A DNA stretch of 35,401 nucleotides, taken from the NCBI GenBank assembly GCA_020049465.1, contig JAIFKS010000129.1:1-35401 (forward strand). Direction: 5' to 3'. The position numbers were made by a program, and so were the translations under genes. Below, piece after piece: positions 16,808 through 24,376 of the stretch. The stretch is from a bacterium (GTDB lineage: Bacteria; Krumholzibacteriota; Krumholzibacteriia; LZORAL124-64-63). The notes under the pieces are model-generated. The model searched no databases and was not told where the DNA came from. It was given only the letters and a program-made list of their open reading frames with translations. The first letter of the stretch is position 1. Each line of letters begins with the position of its first letter.

Positions 16808-17959
16808 CTATCTCCAGAGGGCCTTCAGGTCGCCCCAGGTCGTGGATTCTGATGACACGGGCTGCCCCTGGAACGGCTCGAACTGCACGACGCCATAGAC
16901 GGATGGGTCGTCGTTCCCGTCGACGATCCAACCCGCAATGGTGGCCGCCGAGTCGGTGCCCCAATAGTTGTTGGTCATATCCTGGTATTGGGTCGGAGAA
17001 TACAGGAATGCGTCCACCAGTACCGTCGGGCCCGACACGTGCAGAATCTGACACCCGTGCAGTTGAATGTTGCTGCGGGAGATCCAGATGGTCGCGTACC
17101 ACCCTCCAGAAAGGTAATTGTTCCAACCAGATACTACTGCCGCGCTGCGAGCCAAGAGATTCACGGCACTCCCGGATACCTGGTTGCTGGTTACGTCGAC
17201 CACAGAGCCAGAAATCACACTAATTCCAACGTTGCTCTGGTTAGTAAACACGCAACCGACGACGCTTCCTGTCGAGTTGTTGGCGAACTGACAGCCTACG
17301 GAGTATCCGTCAATCGTGCAATCCACTACAGCGGCGCCGACGACGTGATCGAATGAAGCCGAGCACGTCACAAGCTCACACTGCGCAACCGTCAAATTTC
17401 GCGCCGGATAGGCGCCAATAATGCCGTAATCGAGATCCTGCATTCGGCAATCCTCGACAATCGTACCCCCTTCACTCCATGTCGAAATGCCCACCCTGCA
17501 GCCTAGGGTACGGCATCGCCGCACTTCCAACGCGCCACCCTCCTTGTAGATGCCGCCGAACACGTTCTCCATCGCCAGATCCTCGACAACCAGTCGCTGC
17601 ACCCGAGAGAACGCGCAGATGACCTTTGGCTGCTCAGGATTGACCCACAACGGCGCCGGCGGCCCGATGATCGTCTGATCTGACCCGGACCCGATGATCG
17701 TCAGGTCGGCGACGTCCACGGCGACGTAAACGTCGAACGTCCACTTCTCCGCATTGGCTGGCGGATACGAGGTATACGGCCGCTTCTCTTCGAACCGGCC
17801 AGGTCCAATTCGAATTGTGTCACCGGCAGCAGCATGATCCACCGCATCTTGGATGACCGTGGAGTCCCCCGTGCGGTCCTTACGCACGTGCCACGTCCGT
17901 GCGCTCGCCGAGTTGGCGCCGAGCACCGTCAACATGACAATTGCAGCCAACCGAAACAT
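16808..17959 (-). CDS. Secreted right-handed beta-helix protein
   Basis: A 383-aa exported protein. Three in-frame ATGs lie at 17977, 17965 and 17959; the last is chosen because AGGTGG sits 8 bases before it. Seen: a signal peptide (MFRLAAIVMLTVLGANSASA), then the opening typical of pectate-lyase-like beta-helices (TVIQDAVDHAAAGDTIRIGPGRF), followed by ~20-25-residue rungs (LTIIGSGSDQTIIG, VVEDLAMENVFGGIY, VEDCRMQDLDYGIIG, VVGCVFTNQSNVGI and so on) and the NNYWGTDSA motif that often closes such helices. It ends in a short WGDLKALWR without the full FlgD-like tail. No catalytic residues can be assigned; polysaccharide binding or cleavage is possible. It lies 64 bases after the FlgD-tailed protein and is probably co-transcribed with it. 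Confidence 0.82.
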   Translation of the reverse strand: MFRLAAIVMLTVLGANSASARTWHVRKDRTGDSTVIQDAVDHAAAGDTIRIGPGRFEEKRPYTSYPPANAEKWTFDVYVAVDVADLTIIGSGSDQTIIGPPAPLWVNPEQPKVICAFSRVQRLVVEDLAMENVFGGIYKEGGALEVRRCRTLGCRVGISTWSEGGTIVEDCRMQDLDYGIIGAYPARNLTVAQCELVTCSASFDHVVGAAVVDCTIDGYSVGCQFANNSTGSVVGCVFTNQSNVGISVISGSVVDVTSNQVSGSAVNLLARSAAVVSGWNNYLSGGWYATIWISRSNIQLHGCQILHVSGPTVLVDAFLYSPTQYQDMTNNYWGTDSAATIAGWIVDGNDDPSVYGVVQFEPFQGQPVSSESTTWGDLKALWR

Positions 17960-18023
17960 GATCATCCCCACCTGCATCGGGGGAGGGCGCGGAAGCCACG
18001 CCTAGCCCCCTGTCCATCGCCGG

Positions 18024-18911
18024 CTACCTTACTAGGGTCAGCCGCTCGGTCATCACCAGCCCGTCCGCCTTCAATTGGGCGAAGTACACGCCACTTGGAC
18101 TGACCTGGCCCCGCATGTTCAGCCCCGTCCATTCAGCCGCGTGCGATCCGCCTGCGCGGTGCTCGTCGATGAGCCTCGTCACCAACTCACCCCGCACCGT
18201 ATAGATCGCCAGCGAAACCGGCCCCGCCTTGCCCAGCGTGAACCTTATCTTCGTCGCCGGGTTGAACGGGTTCGGGCTGGCCGGCGACAGCATCGTTTGC
18301 TGCACCGCCAGCTCCGGCGCCGGACTCTTGGCCGTCTGTGCCGCCTTCTGGCACGTCGCCGCGTCCACCACGATCGCGTTCACGGCCAACCGGAAGTCCG
18401 GACGCATGCGAACCCAGCTCACGCCTTCGGCGCTCAGCCAGCCGGACAGCCCCGAGCTTCCGGCGCGATACCCGATGCCCGGGCCGCCGCCATCGCCGAG
18501 CCCTACCTGTTCCGCGTACGCCGGCATCTCGAAGATCACATAGACGCCGCCCGTAGCGCTCGCCTGGGGCTCGGCGAACAGCAGCTCACTGAACCCGGAT
18601 GAGACTCCCGTCACCGACGTGGCCGCAAGTGTGGCTTCCGCCACCCGGCCGGGACCCTCTTCGCCCGCGGTAGAAAGAAACACCCGCGGGAACGCGACGG
18701 TCCGGTCATTATTGTACCATATCACGCCGGACAGGGCCTTGCCTTCGGCAAGCGGCACGAAGGCGGCCGCGCAGGCGTGTTCCCGCGCCGGGGTCAGGCC
18801 GACTACGCCGATCACTCCATCAGATTGCTGCCCATCGACTTCGGTCGTCAGACCTCCCGCCAGGAGGCCGAGAACCACTAACATCCGACCGATTGCTCTT
18901 TGCTTCGTCAT
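18024..18911 (-). CDS. Secreted protein with FlgD-like C-terminal Ig domain
   Basis: A 295-aa exported protein. The start at 18911 is fixed by GGAGGTGA five bases upstream. Seen: a signal peptide (MTKQRAIGRMLVVLGLLAGGLTTEVDG), a ~170-residue beta domain with two or three Cys (HACAAAFVPL, DAATCQKAA) of unknown family, a Pro/Ala linker, and a FlgD-like Ig tail (ASPNPFNPATKIRFTLGKAG, GELVTRLIDEHRAGG, SPSGVYFAQLKADG, RLTLVR). It begins 16 bases after the metalloprotease stop, so the two form an operon and may be displayed together. Function is unknown. Confidence 0.82.
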   Translation of the reverse strand: MTKQRAIGRMLVVLGLLAGGLTTEVDGQQSDGVIGVVGLTPAREHACAAAFVPLAEGKALSGVIWYNNDRTVAFPRVFLSTAGEEGPGRVAEATLAATSVTGVSSGFSELLFAEPQASATGGVYVIFEMPAYAEQVGLGDGGGPGIGYRAGSSGLSGWLSAEGVSWVRMRPDFRLAVNAIVVDAATCQKAAQTAKSPAPELAVQQTMLSPASPNPFNPATKIRFTLGKAGPVSLAIYTVRGELVTRLIDEHRAGGSHAAEWTGLNMRGQVSPSGVYFAQLKADGLVMTERLTLVR

Positions 18912-18927
18912 GGGGCTCACCTCCAGG

Positions 18928-21702
18928 CTACTGTTCCATGTCGCCAATGCACACGCCCACGGTCAGGTTCCGCGTCGGGCTGGTGCTCTTGTGGCCGTCG
19001 TCCGTCGCGCTCTCGACGGTGAAATTATGCACGCACGTGGCGATGCACTGGCGGTCCCTCCAGATCAGCTTGTGCTTGTAGCCGCCACCGGCCTTGGCCA
19101 GCACCGAATGCTCTACGCCGTAGGTCGCCGCCGTCAGCACGATGGTCCCGGTCTGGCACTCCGACGGCTGGCCGGTGCAATTCGAGATCGTTACCGTGTC
19201 CCGCGCTGGGTCGCAGCTGAAATTTGTTTCCCAGGTGAATTCCCAGTCAGCCCAACCGTGGGGATACGGATAGTGCGTGGCTGCAGTCTTGCCGGTGGTA
19301 ATTTCGGGGACGGTGGTATCCACGATCGTCGTTACGGTATCGGGCTGCACGTTGAACGTATGGACGTAGCCGCCCGGCCAGGTGATTTGCACGGCGACCA
19401 TCGAGTTCCAGGCCCCCAGGCCGCAAATCAGCACATTGTCGGCCTGTCCGCCCTTTCCACTGCCACCGTCGACGACCTGCACCTGCTGGAAAGTATCCTG
19501 GCCGTCGAAATACGAGAAGCGCACCCGGGCGCCGATGGCGCTGCGGTTGTTGCCGCCGCCGCCCACCAGCTTAACGCCCGCCCAATGGGCCGTAGGCGGG
19601 TCTCCGGCAAAGCTGCGGGCCTGGTAGAAGTAGTCGTCGGTGGACTCAGGGCGACCGAAGAACATGTCGCTGTCGCCGTCAGCATTGAAATCGGCGATCA
19701 CAACGCCGTCGACCCGGCCCGTGCTCGTGAAGCCGACATTGTAGGACTGATCAAGAAGGGTCGCATTCCCGTCGACCAGGCGGTTCCAGAACAGCCAGCG
19801 GTGGTCGCTGCTCTCCCGCGGCAGCACCACGAGGTCCTGCCGTCCGTCGAGGTCGTGGTCCGCCGGGCGCGCGCCATTGGAAGCCGAGGTGAGTACTACC
19901 GGCAGCGGATCCACCGCGGCAAAATTGCCGCTGCCGTTGTTGATGTACACCGTCGGGGCCGAAGATTCGCTTCCGAGCACGAGGTCCAGGGCCGAATCGT
20001 TGTTCATGTCGGCCCAGGCGGCGCTGTTCACGTTTTCGACATCGAGACCGATGAACCGGTCGTCGAAGGAATCCGTCAACCCGCCGGCTCCGTCGTTCAA
20101 GTAAAGCCTGCTCGAGGCTGCCGCTCCGGCATCGCGCAAATCACCCACGAACAGGTCGAGGTCCTTGTCGCCATCGATGTCAGCCCACGAGGCCGTGACC
20201 GAGGCGCCAAGGGCACTTCCGTCGTTGCCCAGGCTGTCCGTCCGGTCGACGAAAGTACCCGAGATGCGCCCGTCATTGCGCAGCAGCCTGCCCCGGACTG
20301 GACTCAGGTTTACCGAGGTCGGGTCGCTGCCGCCTCCGTCGCCGCGGCAGACATACAGATCGATCTGTCCGTCGCGGTCGAAGTCACCCCAAGCGCCGGC
20401 GTAGGAGCTATCGGCCAGGGCGTTGAGGCCCGAGGCGCTTGCGTAGTCCATGAGCGATGCCACTATCGGAGTGCTGTTGTTGTGATAGAGACGCGGTTGA
20501 GTCGCGGCGGCAACGAAGAGGTCGACGCGGCCGTCGTTGTCGTAGTCGGCGGCGGTGGCTCCGCGCAAGCCGACCTGAGGCTGGCCACCCGGAGCAATGT
20601 CGTACGCAGTCCTGTCTTGGAACTGAGGCACGCCACTTGTTAGCAGCACCTGCTGTTGTAGCGAACCGAAGTCGTCTCGCATCGTGATGAACAGGTCCTT
20701 GTCGATATCGCCGTCGTAGTCGAACGCGACGATGCTGTATGGTGAGCCTGTGTACAGAAGATTGGTGTCTGCAGACTTGTTTTCGTACGCGGACGCAAGA
20801 CTGAACAAGCATCTCTGGAGGTGAGGGGCTACTTCTATCGCGCGCAGCATCCTCTCGCCCTGGCCGGGCGTGAATCCGGTCATACATCGCGGCCAAGTGT
20901 ACGCCATAATGTTATGGAGCGGTGGTTCGTATCCTGGGATCTCGCCGTCGTACTGGCAGTTTTCCCTGTTCACATGGATCCACATTGGACTCTCTAGATA
21001 CCAATCATATTCGGTATCGCAAACCAGGTCCTGACATGTCGCGCATCGCACCTCTGGGCCACACCAAGTGCCGGGAACCCCAGCAAATTCGTTCGTGTGC
21101 AACAGGCCCAAGCAGTGGCCGATCTCATGCGACAGCACCGGAAAATCCTCGTCGGCGATGATATTGACGAGACAGCGTGTGGGTGGATACGTCGGCTGGT
21201 CGGCGCCCCAAGAATAGCCCTCTGGTCGTATCGCCTCCGGCACTGCGAAGGCCAGAATCACATCGACCGTATCCAGTTCTGGACCTAAGCGCTGATCCAG
21301 ATTCCCAGATGCAACCGAGTGACTGCTATAGTAGTACTCGCTCGTCACGGGCATTGCGGATAAGGTAACGTTGAAGTAGATCTGAAGCGGGGCATAGTCG
21401 GCTCGAACGCGTGCAATCGCAGCGGTGATCTGTGCGTCGGATCAGCCCGTCGTCCCCGGTGGCGTGCCTTCGATGACGAGGTTGTGGAACCTCAGGTTCA
21501 GAATCGCGCTGCGGATGTTGGATGTCTGTGTGCTCAACGATTTCAATGCGTAGGCAGAATCGCTGGCCGCAAATCCGCAAGAGTAGCCATCTGTATCCGC
21601 ATGCACCACTGGCGCGATCGCTCCGACTAGAATCGTAGCGACAAGTGGCAGTAGGGCAATAGGCCACCAGCGCACTAACGCCGTCGCCGTCGCCGTCGAC
21701 AT
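18928..21702 (-). CDS. M43-like metalloprotease with FG-GAP and ASPIC domains, interrupted by an in-frame TGA
   Basis: An exported pappalysin-like (M43) metalloprotease fused to a repeat region. The start at 21702 is set by GGGAGGT six bases upstream and gives a signal peptide (MSTATATALVRWWPIALLPL to PVVHA). After 86 codons a TGA at 21444-21442 stops the frame, and the same frame then resumes as SDAQITAAIARVRADYAPLQIYF, the usual N-terminal M43 helix. Next come the zinc motif HEIGHCLGLLH (about residues 192-202) and the Met-turn NIMAYTWPRCMTGFTPGQ. About 300 residues of FG-GAP/VCBS repeats follow (FDYDGDIDKDLF, ADYDNDGRVDLFV, GDFDRDGQIDLYV, ADIDGDKDLDLFVGD), then an ASPIC/UnbV-like domain (GSGKGGQADNVLICGLG, ITWPGGYVHTF). 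The gene may be translated by readthrough, be newly broken, or carry a sequencing error; an internal start near 21354 would lack export. Confidence 0.8.
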
Positions 21703-22243
21703 TATCGACCTCCCGAAGGATTGGCGGCGTGGTCCAGTACATAATCGCACCTGTGACGCCACGCCCTGCCCAAGATTGCGAAAACGTCTCCTCTACGTGC
21801 TTCCGGCAGCGTGAATAGCGCGGTCAGCGCGAGAACCCATGGCTCAAATGAGAGGAAAGTCGAATCAACTACCATTGCCCCCGATCGCTGCCCCCCGGCA
21901 CCGTAAGACCGTCCCACAACACCCACCCACCCGTCAATCGCAAGCGGCCGACCCCGCGCGCATTTCCCCGCCCGTGATTGCGACGCGTGATGCGCCCTCC
22001 CCAACCCGGAGGTGCCTTTATGTTCAGTTCATCCAAGTCGATGACTGCCTCCCGCCGCGAGCTTGATCTCCGCCGGCATCGCGTCAGGTTCTTCTCGGCA
22101 CGGCCGGGGAAGGGTCCGCTGTTCGCGCTGGTCGACTGACCCGCTGCACCGTGACCAGTGTCGACCTTAACGAAACGCCTACGGCCCACCTCTTGCACAT
22201 TTCCACCCGAACGTGAACCAACCGACGGCAGCCGCACGCTGAA

Positions 22244-22261
22244 ACTTGCGCCGGCGCAAGT
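22244..22261. repeat. Dispersed palindrome, copy 5 (full 18 bp)
   Basis: Perfect palindrome ACTTGCGCCGGCGCAAGT in a gene-free stretch. It forms a close pair with the next copy, 64 bases away centre to centre. Confidence 0.88.
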
Positions 22262-22309
22262 CGGCGAGCCCGGCGAGTCTCGCACGGAAGCCTCGCGCGG
22301 ACGCGATGC

Positions 22310-22323
22310 TTGCGCCGGCGCAA
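22310..22323. repeat. Dispersed palindrome, copy 6
   Basis: The perfect 14-bp core TTGCGCCGGCGCAA, with outer bases GC..CT that do not pair. Its right flank (CAACTGC) matches that of copy 1 at 1303-1309. Confidence 0.85.
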
Positions 22324-22484
22324 CTGCTCGTCGGCATCACCGCCTCCCACCGCCGGCGACAGCCCCTGCCGCGCGCGCCTATCGCCAGCGACGCCCGGCA
22401 GCCACGGCCGTGCCGGCCGCCAGGAGCGCCACCACCAGGAAGCGTTGACTACATTGCTTTTACGACTTCCTCTAATTCTTCCGG

Positions 22485-23132
22485 TTACGGACAAGCCTTA
22501 CCGATCGACCGCGCAAGCAGGGGTATATCGGCCAGGTCGATCTGCCCATCGGCGTGCAGATCGGCCGCGAACGTGAATGTTCCGTAGTACGCTGCCGAAA
22601 ACACCGGGATGTCGGCGAGAGAAACGACGTAGTCGCCGTTCAGATCGGGACTGTTGAAGTGCAGGTCCAGTGTCGGCATAGTGTACACCGGAGAGCCGTT
22701 GATCACGATCACGCACGGTCCCATACTGCTGCCGCCCGCAGACAGCGGCAGCGTCCAGCGTGTCAAGCCGGACGCATCGGTGTTGGCATCGGCGATTGTG
22801 CCACCGATACAGGCGACGAAGTTCCCAACGGCGGACTCCAGCCAGATGTCGTTGCGGGAAAAGTTCGCGACAGGTCCGCAAGGGTCGGCCACTGTCAACT
22901 CGATCGTCGCGTTGACCAGCGTGCCATCGGGTCGGCGCGCCTGCGTGAACGGCGCACCTGAGCCATCCGGTACCACGAGCAAAGTTGCCGTTCCGCCCGC
23001 CCCCGCGTTCCAGACGACTGTGCTGTAGCTCAGATCGGGAATTCCGGTCACCGGATCGTTGGGATCGCATTCGGCGAAGGCCGGTGTCCCGATAGCCACG
23101 AACATCAACGTGATCGCAATTCGATTCCACAT
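22485..23132 (-). CDS. Secreted dockerin-like protein
   Basis: A 215-aa exported protein. The start at 23132 is supported by AAGGGGGA a few bases upstream. Seen: a signal peptide (MWNRIAITLMFVAIGTPAFA), a ~130-residue beta domain with four Cys (ECDPNDPVTGIPDLSYS; VADPCGPVANFSRNDIWLE; ACIGGTIADAN; MGPCVIVINGSPVY), then a pair of EF-hand-like dockerin type I repeats (SPDLNGDYVVSLADIPVFSA and ADLHADGQIDLADIPLLARS). Domains like the first recur in secreted proteins of this type of organism, but no function is known. The dockerin-like pair suggests calcium binding or docking to another surface protein; no cohesin is visible in the window. Confidence 0.8.
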   Translation of the reverse strand: MWNRIAITLMFVAIGTPAFAECDPNDPVTGIPDLSYSTVVWNAGAGGTATLLVVPDGSGAPFTQARRPDGTLVNATIELTVADPCGPVANFSRNDIWLESAVGNFVACIGGTIADANTDASGLTRWTLPLSAGGSSMGPCVIVINGSPVYTMPTLDLHFNSPDLNGDYVVSLADIPVFSAAYYGTFTFAADLHADGQIDLADIPLLARSIGKACP

Positions 23133-23242
23133 GGCTTCCCCCTTCCTCCCCTGGAAACTACCATCTCAGCTTACCGACAAACGAGCGGCCGACGCAACGA
23201 AGTTCGCTGCGACGGCCACGTATCCCGCACTCGTGACCTGTA

Positions 23243-23299
23243 CTATTTGATATAACCCAGCGAGCGCAATTGCCGCCTGATTTCCTCTCCGATGCGCAT
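23243..23299 (-). pseudogene. Possible C-terminal scrap of a lost gene
   Basis: The frame reads MRIGEEIRRQLRSLGYIK and stops. The ending (hydrophobic-basic helix followed by LRSLGYIK) resembles the C-termini of sulfatases and some TPR proteins, which often end in a LRALGYV-like sequence. A stop lies just upstream in the same frame, so only the tail remains. The resemblance is weak. Confidence 0.25.
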
Positions 23300-23351
23300 C
23301 CTCGATCACATCGGCGAACCCACGCAGCCGCCCAAGGTGCTGCCGGCGGCG
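23292..23351 (+). pseudogene. Probable transposase C-terminal remnant
   Basis: The frame MRILDHIGEPTQPPKVLPAA resembles the C-terminal stretch of IS91-type transposases, which commonly end in an ILDHLGLPT..PP.-like segment. Nothing of the catalytic region is present. It abuts the opposite-strand scrap at 23243-23299, which may mark an old insertion junction. The assignment is from memory of the motif and needs a search. Confidence 0.3.
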
Positions 23352-23449
23352 CCTACGCGTATCTGCTGGCTGAGTTTGGGTTCAGCGAGGTCGAGGTGGC
23401 GAGGCAGACTCTTGGGATTGCGCACATCGTGGCTGGGAGGCTGCCGTGA
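23348..23449 (+). pseudogene. Unrecognised coding-like scrap
   Basis: 33 codons reading GAYAYLLAEFGFSEVEVARQ followed by TLGIAHIVAGRLP and a stop. The residue mix and regular helix pattern look like real protein, but there is no start and no family is recognised. CCCTGC...GCAGGG shortly downstream (around 23459-23482) could be a weak hairpin. Confidence 0.25.
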
Positions 23450-23490
23450 ATGGCGTTTGCCCTGCATGATGGATGGGCAGGGTTTGCGCT

Positions 23491-23607
23491 ATGATTGACG
23501 TGTTCCAGTACTATATTGCAAACATGGGCGTTTCAGTAGGTGAACTTCTGCAAAACTCCATCCATCACGCATTCATCACAGGCTTGGCGCATCAACGGCA
23601 AGACTGA
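23491..23607 (+). CDS. Short hypothetical frame, possibly broken
   Basis: 38 codons starting MIDVFQYYIANMGVSVGELL and ending AHQRQD, in AT-richer DNA than the surroundings. Protein-like sequence continues in another frame just after the stop (DRPFFKNWTGDSYVDKFDPE, then DLTIDDTIVWAIADRG, to about 23745), so this may be one frameshifted gene of foreign origin. No family is recognised and the ribosome-binding site is poor. Confidence 0.25.
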   Translation: MIDVFQYYIANMGVSVGELLQNSIHHAFITGLAHQRQD

Positions 23608-23784
23608 TCGGCCATTTTTCAAGAACTGGACCGGTGATAGTTACGTAGATAAGTTCGATCCAGAAGATCTTACGATCGACGACACGATCGTGTGGGCCAT
23701 TGCCGACCGGGGAGCCAGCTTTCTACTGCCTGGAGTTGTCCCGGTCGATGACAGCCCCCACCGCCTCCACCCCGATCCCTGCCC

Positions 23785-24177
23785 CTACACCACCGCCGAC
23801 TGCGCCACCCGTTCGACCAGTTCATCGACGGCCAGCACCAGTTCGTTCACCTGGAACGGCTTGACGAGGTACTTGTCGACGCCGGTGCGACGCGCGCGTT
23901 CGAAGTCGGCTTCGCCGGTGCGGGCGGTCAGGAAGATGATGGGCAGGAACATCGTCGCCGGATCGGCTTTCAGGCGGCTGGCCACGGTGTGGCCGTCGCC
24001 GCCGGGCATGCCGATGTCCAGCACGACCAGGTCGGGATGGTCGAGGCGGGCCAGGCGCGTGGCCTGCACGCCGTCGCTGGCCGTGCGCACTTCGTAACCG
24101 TTGGCGCGCAGGCGGATGCGGACGGCCTCGAGCAGCTCGGGGTCGTCGTCCACCAACAGGATGCGGGCTCGACTCAT
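23785..24177 (-). CDS. Single-domain response regulator, last gene of the Kai operon
   Basis: A 130-aa stand-alone receiver domain. Seen: the acidic pocket VDDDPE (D11/D12), the phosphoacceptor D54 in LVVLDIGMPGGDG, the conserved Thr in IIFLTART and the Lys in YLVKPF. There is no output domain, so it probably acts by protein contact, passing or draining phosphate. It has its own ribosome-binding site (AAAGG about 8 bases before the ATG) and lies 199 bases after the hybrid kinase, the only sizeable gap in the operon. It could be partly independently expressed; a T-rich stretch in that gap shows no convincing stem. Likely partner: the hybrid kinase just upstream (inference). Confidence 0.88.
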   Translation of the reverse strand: MSRARILLVDDDPELLEAVRIRLRANGYEVRTASDGVQATRLARLDHPDLVVLDIGMPGGDGHTVASRLKADPATMFLPIIFLTARTGEADFERARRTGVDKYLVKPFQVNELVLAVDELVERVAQSAVV

Positions 24178-24376
24178 GCCGGAACCTTTCGCCTCACGCC
24201 GGGGTCGTGCAGGCGTGGCACGCGCGGCGTCGTGGATGGGCGGCGGTGCGGGCGCAGCCGTCGGCCGGCAAAGTAATCGGACGGGAGATGGCCTGCTTTA
24301 GAAAAAACAGCCGCAAAATCACCTGGGAAACAATCACGCGATCCGGATAACCGGCGGCAGGGCAGCCGTCTGCGCG

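Larger units (their letters stand above)
21703..22484. other. Gene-free region with two palindrome copies
   Basis: About 780 bases upstream of the metalloprotease and downstream of the dockerin-like gene. Two copies of the dispersed palindrome lie 64 bases apart (22244-22261 and 22310-22323). Open frames here have no family resemblance and no convincing ribosome-binding site. The metalloprotease promoter should lie near 21703-21800. Confidence 0.45.
23133..23784. other. Gene graveyard between the secreted-protein region and the Kai operon
   Basis: About 650 bases of mixed, partly AT-rich sequence with several short protein-like scraps on both strands, each cut by stops, listed separately where they can be described. 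No intact gene is supported. This suggests past insertion and deletion at the boundary of the signalling operon. Confidence 0.5.

Noticed and set aside
21442..21444. Selenocysteine or reassigned TGA in the metalloprotease
   Set aside because: TGA ends many intact genes here (aceE, lpd, kaiB, kaiC), so it is not reassigned. M43 proteases are not known selenoproteins, the site is outside the active site, and no clear hairpin follows within the usual distance.
21702..22004. A minus-strand frame of about 100 codons upstream of the metalloprotease
   Set aside because: No ribosome-binding site and no domain. Its one hydrophobic stretch is not placed as a signal peptide, and it runs over the strong ribosome-binding site of the metalloprotease.
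1290..22323. The dispersed palindrome as an ordinary intrinsic terminator
   Set aside because: No U-tract follows in any copy, copies occur in divergent promoter regions and inside a gene, and the 14-bp stem would have no proper loop.
24178..24376. A terminator between the hybrid kinase and the last receiver
   Set aside because: A T-run is visible on the minus strand, but no stable stem precedes it. The genes are best treated as one operon with a possible internal promoter.
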